A stretch of 64,000 nt of DNA from Melioribacter roseus (GTDB lineage Bacteria > Bacteroidota > Ignavibacteria > Ignavibacteriales > Melioribacteraceae): NCBI GenBank assembly GCA_020723165.1, contig DYJK01000001.1, forward strand, positions 30,038 to 94,037, in the 5' to 3' direction. Made by a program: the position numbers and the translations under genes. The notes beneath the pieces are model-generated. The model made no database searches and had not been told where the DNA came from. It saw nothing but the letters and a program-made list of their open reading frames with translations. Below are positions 61,765 to 64,000 of the stretch, piece after piece (within the stretch, counting starts at the first letter, position 1; every line of letters begins with the position of its first letter).

Positions 61765-62739
61765 ATGAAAAATGTACTGATAGTTGGCGGCGCCGGTTAT
61801 GTTGGCGGTGCAATTACGGATTTGATCCAACAGTCAAATTACAATGTACGAGTTTATGACGCACTCATATATGAAGATTCATTCCGCAAACCGGTCGATT
61901 TTGTTTATGGTGATGTCCGCGATCATGATAAACTATCCGAACAGTTAAAGTGGGCTGATGCGGTTGTATGGCTCGCTGCTATTGTTGGTGACGGTGCTTG
62001 CCAGTTGAATCCCGAACTAACAAAATCGATTAATCAGGATTCTGTTGCCTGGCTTGCCGATAATTACAACGGCAGAATTGTGTTCATGTCGACTTGTTCT
62101 GTGTATGGTGCACAAAACAAGGAGTTGAATGAAAATTCTCCGACTAATCCGTTATCGATTTACGCAGAGACAAAATTAAACGCTGAGAAATTTTTAAAAC
62201 ATAAGAACGCAATAATTTTCAGATTAGGAACATTATTCGGTGTGGGTGATCTTTACTCAAGAATAAGATTGGATTTAGTTGTAAACATTTTAACCGTACG
62301 GGCTTATCTCGAAGGTCAGATCAGCGTTTTCGGCGGAGACCAATTTAGACCGCTCCTTCATGTTAAGGATGTTGCACGCGCTGTGTTAATGAATTTGGAA
62401 ACAGACCACAAAGGAATTTTTAATCTTGCCCGGCAGAATGTTAGAATAATGGACCTTGCTTACCAGGTGAGGATGCATTTCCCCGATTTAATAATTGATC
62501 ATACGGATATGCCGTTCCAGGATACGCGTAATTATCGTGTCTCTGCAAAGAAAGCTGAAGAAACTTTTAGTTTTAGATCAATCCATTCTGTTGACGAAGG
62601 AATTGAAGAATTGAAATATTTGGTTGAAACAAAAAGGATCAAGGATTTGAAAAGCCCACGCTATTCAAATCAAGCTTATCTTAAAGAACATTACGAAGAA
62701 TTGATGATAGAAAAATTCAAAGAAGTTGAGGCAGCGTAA
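61765..62739 (+). CDS. NAD-dependent sugar-nucleotide epimerase/dehydratase (extended SDR)
   Basis: 324 residues: Rossmann motif GGAGYVGG at 8-15, conserved FMSTCSVYGAQN, and catalytic YAETK. RLGTLFGVGDLYSRIRLD and FGGDQFRPLLHVKDVARAV are typical of nucleotide-sugar epimerases. The exact substrate is unknown. It starts directly after the 2-epimerase stop and shares a base with the next gene, so all act in one pathway. Confidence 0.85.
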   Translation: MKNVLIVGGAGYVGGAITDLIQQSNYNVRVYDALIYEDSFRKPVDFVYGDVRDHDKLSEQLKWADAVVWLAAIVGDGACQLNPELTKSINQDSVAWLADNYNGRIVFMSTCSVYGAQNKELNENSPTNPLSIYAETKLNAEKFLKHKNAIIFRLGTLFGVGDLYSRIRLDLVVNILTVRAYLEGQISVFGGDQFRPLLHVKDVARAVLMNLETDHKGIFNLARQNVRIMDLAYQVRMHFPDLIIDHTDMPFQDTRNYRVSAKKAEETFSFRSIHSVDEGIEELKYLVETKRIKDLKSPRYSNQAYLKEHYEELMIEKFKEVEAA

Positions 62740-63206
62740 TGCGTGAATCAATTATCGAAATTGAAGAAGTAATTCCCCAAATATTAAAAGGCGGCTTAGC
62801 AGTTGATGACCGCGGTACTGTTAGTTTTGTAAACGATTTCAACTTTGACGGAGTAAAAAGATTTTACACGGTTGAAAATCATAAACAAGGATTTGTACGT
62901 GCATGGCACGCACACCGGTATGAATCAAAATATGTGATGGTTATTAAAGGTTCGGCTGTTATTGGTGCAGTTGAAATTGATAATTGGGAAAATCCATCCA
63001 GAAATTTGAAAGTCCATCGTTTTGTATTGAGCGAGAAGAATCCCTCGGTTCTTTTTATCCCATCTGGATATGCAAACGGATTTATGTCGTTAACAGACGA
63101 TGCAAAATTAATTTTTTATTCAACATTGGAATTAAAAGATAGCCTCAACGATGATGTAAGATTTGATGCACATTATTGGGATATCTGGAAAGTAGAGGAA
63201 AGGTGA
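62739..63206 (+). CDS. RmlC-like cupin (dTDP-sugar 3,5-epimerase family)
   Basis: 155 residues. RAWHAHRYESKYVMVIKGSAVIGAVEI with LFIPSGYANGFMSL is the RmlC cupin signature, including the catalytic-type His (AWHAHR). It could epimerise or isomerise a keto-sugar nucleotide, between the SDR upstream and the RmlD-like reductase downstream. Confidence 0.83.
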   Translation: MRESIIEIEEVIPQILKGGLAVDDRGTVSFVNDFNFDGVKRFYTVENHKQGFVRAWHAHRYESKYVMVIKGSAVIGAVEIDNWENPSRNLKVHRFVLSEKNPSVLFIPSGYANGFMSLTDDAKLIFYSTLELKDSLNDDVRFDAHYWDIWKVEER

Positions 63207-63208
63207 TT

Positions 63209-64000
63209 ATGGAAAAAATTCTTGTAATTGGTTCAACCGGAATGCTTGGCTATGCAGTAAGTTCATATTTAAAATCAAGAGGGTATGATGTGCTCGATAT
63301 ATCGCGTAACGAGTTTGATATTGCCGGTGATCCCATTGAAAAGTTAGAACCTTTTTTGGAAGGGGTTCAAACTGCAATCAACTGTGCCGGTGTCATTAAA
63401 CCGACAATAGCAAAAAACTCGATTGAGAATGTTCTTAAAATTAATTCTCTCTTTCCCAGGAATCTTGCAAAGCTCTGCATCAAAAAAGAAATAAAATGTT
63501 TTCACATTACAACCGATTGTGTTTACACCGGCAAGAAAGGAAAGTACACAGAAGAAGATTATTTCGATGCCGATGATCTCTACGGCTTGAGCAAAAATGC
63601 CGGCGAGAATAGAGATTGTATGGTGCTTAGAACATCAATAATCGGCGAAGAGAACGGGCAAAGCCGCTCACTGCTCGAATGGGCAAAGAGTCAATCAGGC
63701 AAGGTGGTGAACGGTTTTACAAATCATTTATGGAATGGAGTTACAACCTTATATCTCGCCGAAGTAATCGAAAATATTTTAAAGAACAATCTTTATCAAA
63801 AAGGAATATTTCACATCCACTCTCCAAATGCCGTTAACAAGTATGAACTACTGCAAATCTTCGACAGCGTTTACGAATTGAATCTGAAAATCAATCCGTT
63901 AGAAGCCAAAGATGCAATTGATAGAAGCTTGAGTAGTGTTTATCCTCTTTCGGCACAAGCAGCACAAATAACTCTCGAAGAACAAATAAGAGCAATGAAA
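63209..64000 (+). CDS. dTDP-4-dehydrorhamnose reductase-like SDR (RmlD family), cut by the window edge
   Basis: 264 residues are visible and the frame is open at the edge. MEKILVIGSTGMLGYAV is the Rossmann motif, INCAGVIKP and FHITTDCVYTGKKGKY are RmlD-like, and YGLSK is the catalytic YxxxK. RmlD-family enzymes reduce a 4-keto sugar after RmlC-type epimerisation, which fits the gene order here. The start has AGGTGAT upstream. Confidence 0.85.
   Translation, partial: MEKILVIGSTGMLGYAVSSYLKSRGYDVLDISRNEFDIAGDPIEKLEPFLEGVQTAINCAGVIKPTIAKNSIENVLKINSLFPRNLAKLCIKKEIKCFHITTDCVYTGKKGKYTEEDYFDADDLYGLSKNAGENRDCMVLRTSIIGEENGQSRSLLEWAKSQSGKVVNGFTNHLWNGVTTLYLAEVIENILKNNLYQKGIFHIHSPNAVNKYELLQIFDSVYELNLKINPLEAKDAIDRSLSSVYPLSAQAAQITLEEQIRAMK

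Noticed and set aside
1-64000. CRISPR arrays, tRNA/rRNA genes, insertion sequences, prophage genes
   Set aside because: Looked for in all gaps; no regular repeats, cloverleaf-like segments, transposases or phage proteins were seen.

Overview
The window comes from an AT-rich, Gram-negative member of the Bacteroidota/Chlorobi superphylum, most likely an Ignavibacteria-class bacterium. Three things in the sequence suggest this: a C-terminal type IX secretion (T9SS) sorting domain at the left edge, Bacteroidota-type -7 elements (TAnnTTTG) before some genes, and a full flagellar system with P- and L-ring genes, which Ignavibacteria have and typical Bacteroidetes lack. No rRNA, tRNA, CRISPR array, transposase or prophage was seen.

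Layout. 1-3933: end of a T9SS cargo protein, a secreted GH5-like glycosidase and a sugar-nucleotide epimerase. 4078-6174: a cytoplasmic histidine kinase and a sigma54-activating response regulator, resembling FlrB/FlrC (FleS/FleR). 6373-9601 (minus strand): two PAS sensor kinases. 9951-16875: a chemotaxis operon (HEAT-repeat protein, CheR, two CheY, CheZ-like, CheA, CheB, small unknown protein). 16993-29257: flgB flgC unknown fliE fliF fliG fliH fliI fliJ motE-like fliK flgD, a flagellar-operon protein, flgE. 29448-38627: fliL fliM fliN fliO fliP fliQ fliR flhB flhA flhF flhG. 38727-56167: small membrane protein, fliA, two HDOD proteins, a degenerate kinase, a SwrB-like protein, flgF flgG flgA flgH flgI, flgJ-SLT, flgN flgK flgL, a first motAB pair, fliW csrA, REC-Hpt, a second motAB pair and two REC proteins. 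56214-60573: a three-gene unit (unknown protein, PAS kinase, large unknown membrane/coiled-coil protein). 60694-64000: surface-sugar genes (UDP-GlcNAc 2-epimerase-like, SDR, RmlC-like cupin, RmlD-like, cut by the edge).

Regulation. The intergenic DNA suggests a layered flagellar cascade encoded and acted on within one locus. Sigma54-like -24/-12 elements (GG-N10-Gn) precede the che, flgB, fliL and fliA units, and the window encodes a sigma54 activator. FliA (sigma28) is encoded here, and four sites with exact TAAA-N15-nnCGATAa/g spacing lie before the che operon, the divergent kinase operon, the unknown three-gene unit and a short hairpin-terminated intergenic stretch that may be a small RNA. 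The flgE leader carries two copies of TACCAAGGA, one in a hairpin loop and one overlapping the Shine-Dalgarno. This is the arrangement expected for CsrA control, and csrA and fliW are both encoded here.

Flagellin, FliD, FliS, FlgM, RpoN, separate CheW and receptors are not in the window. The least understood parts are the sigma28-preceded three-gene unit 56214-60573, the REC-DHp protein, the degenerate kinase beside fliA, and several small unknown proteins inside the flagellar operons.
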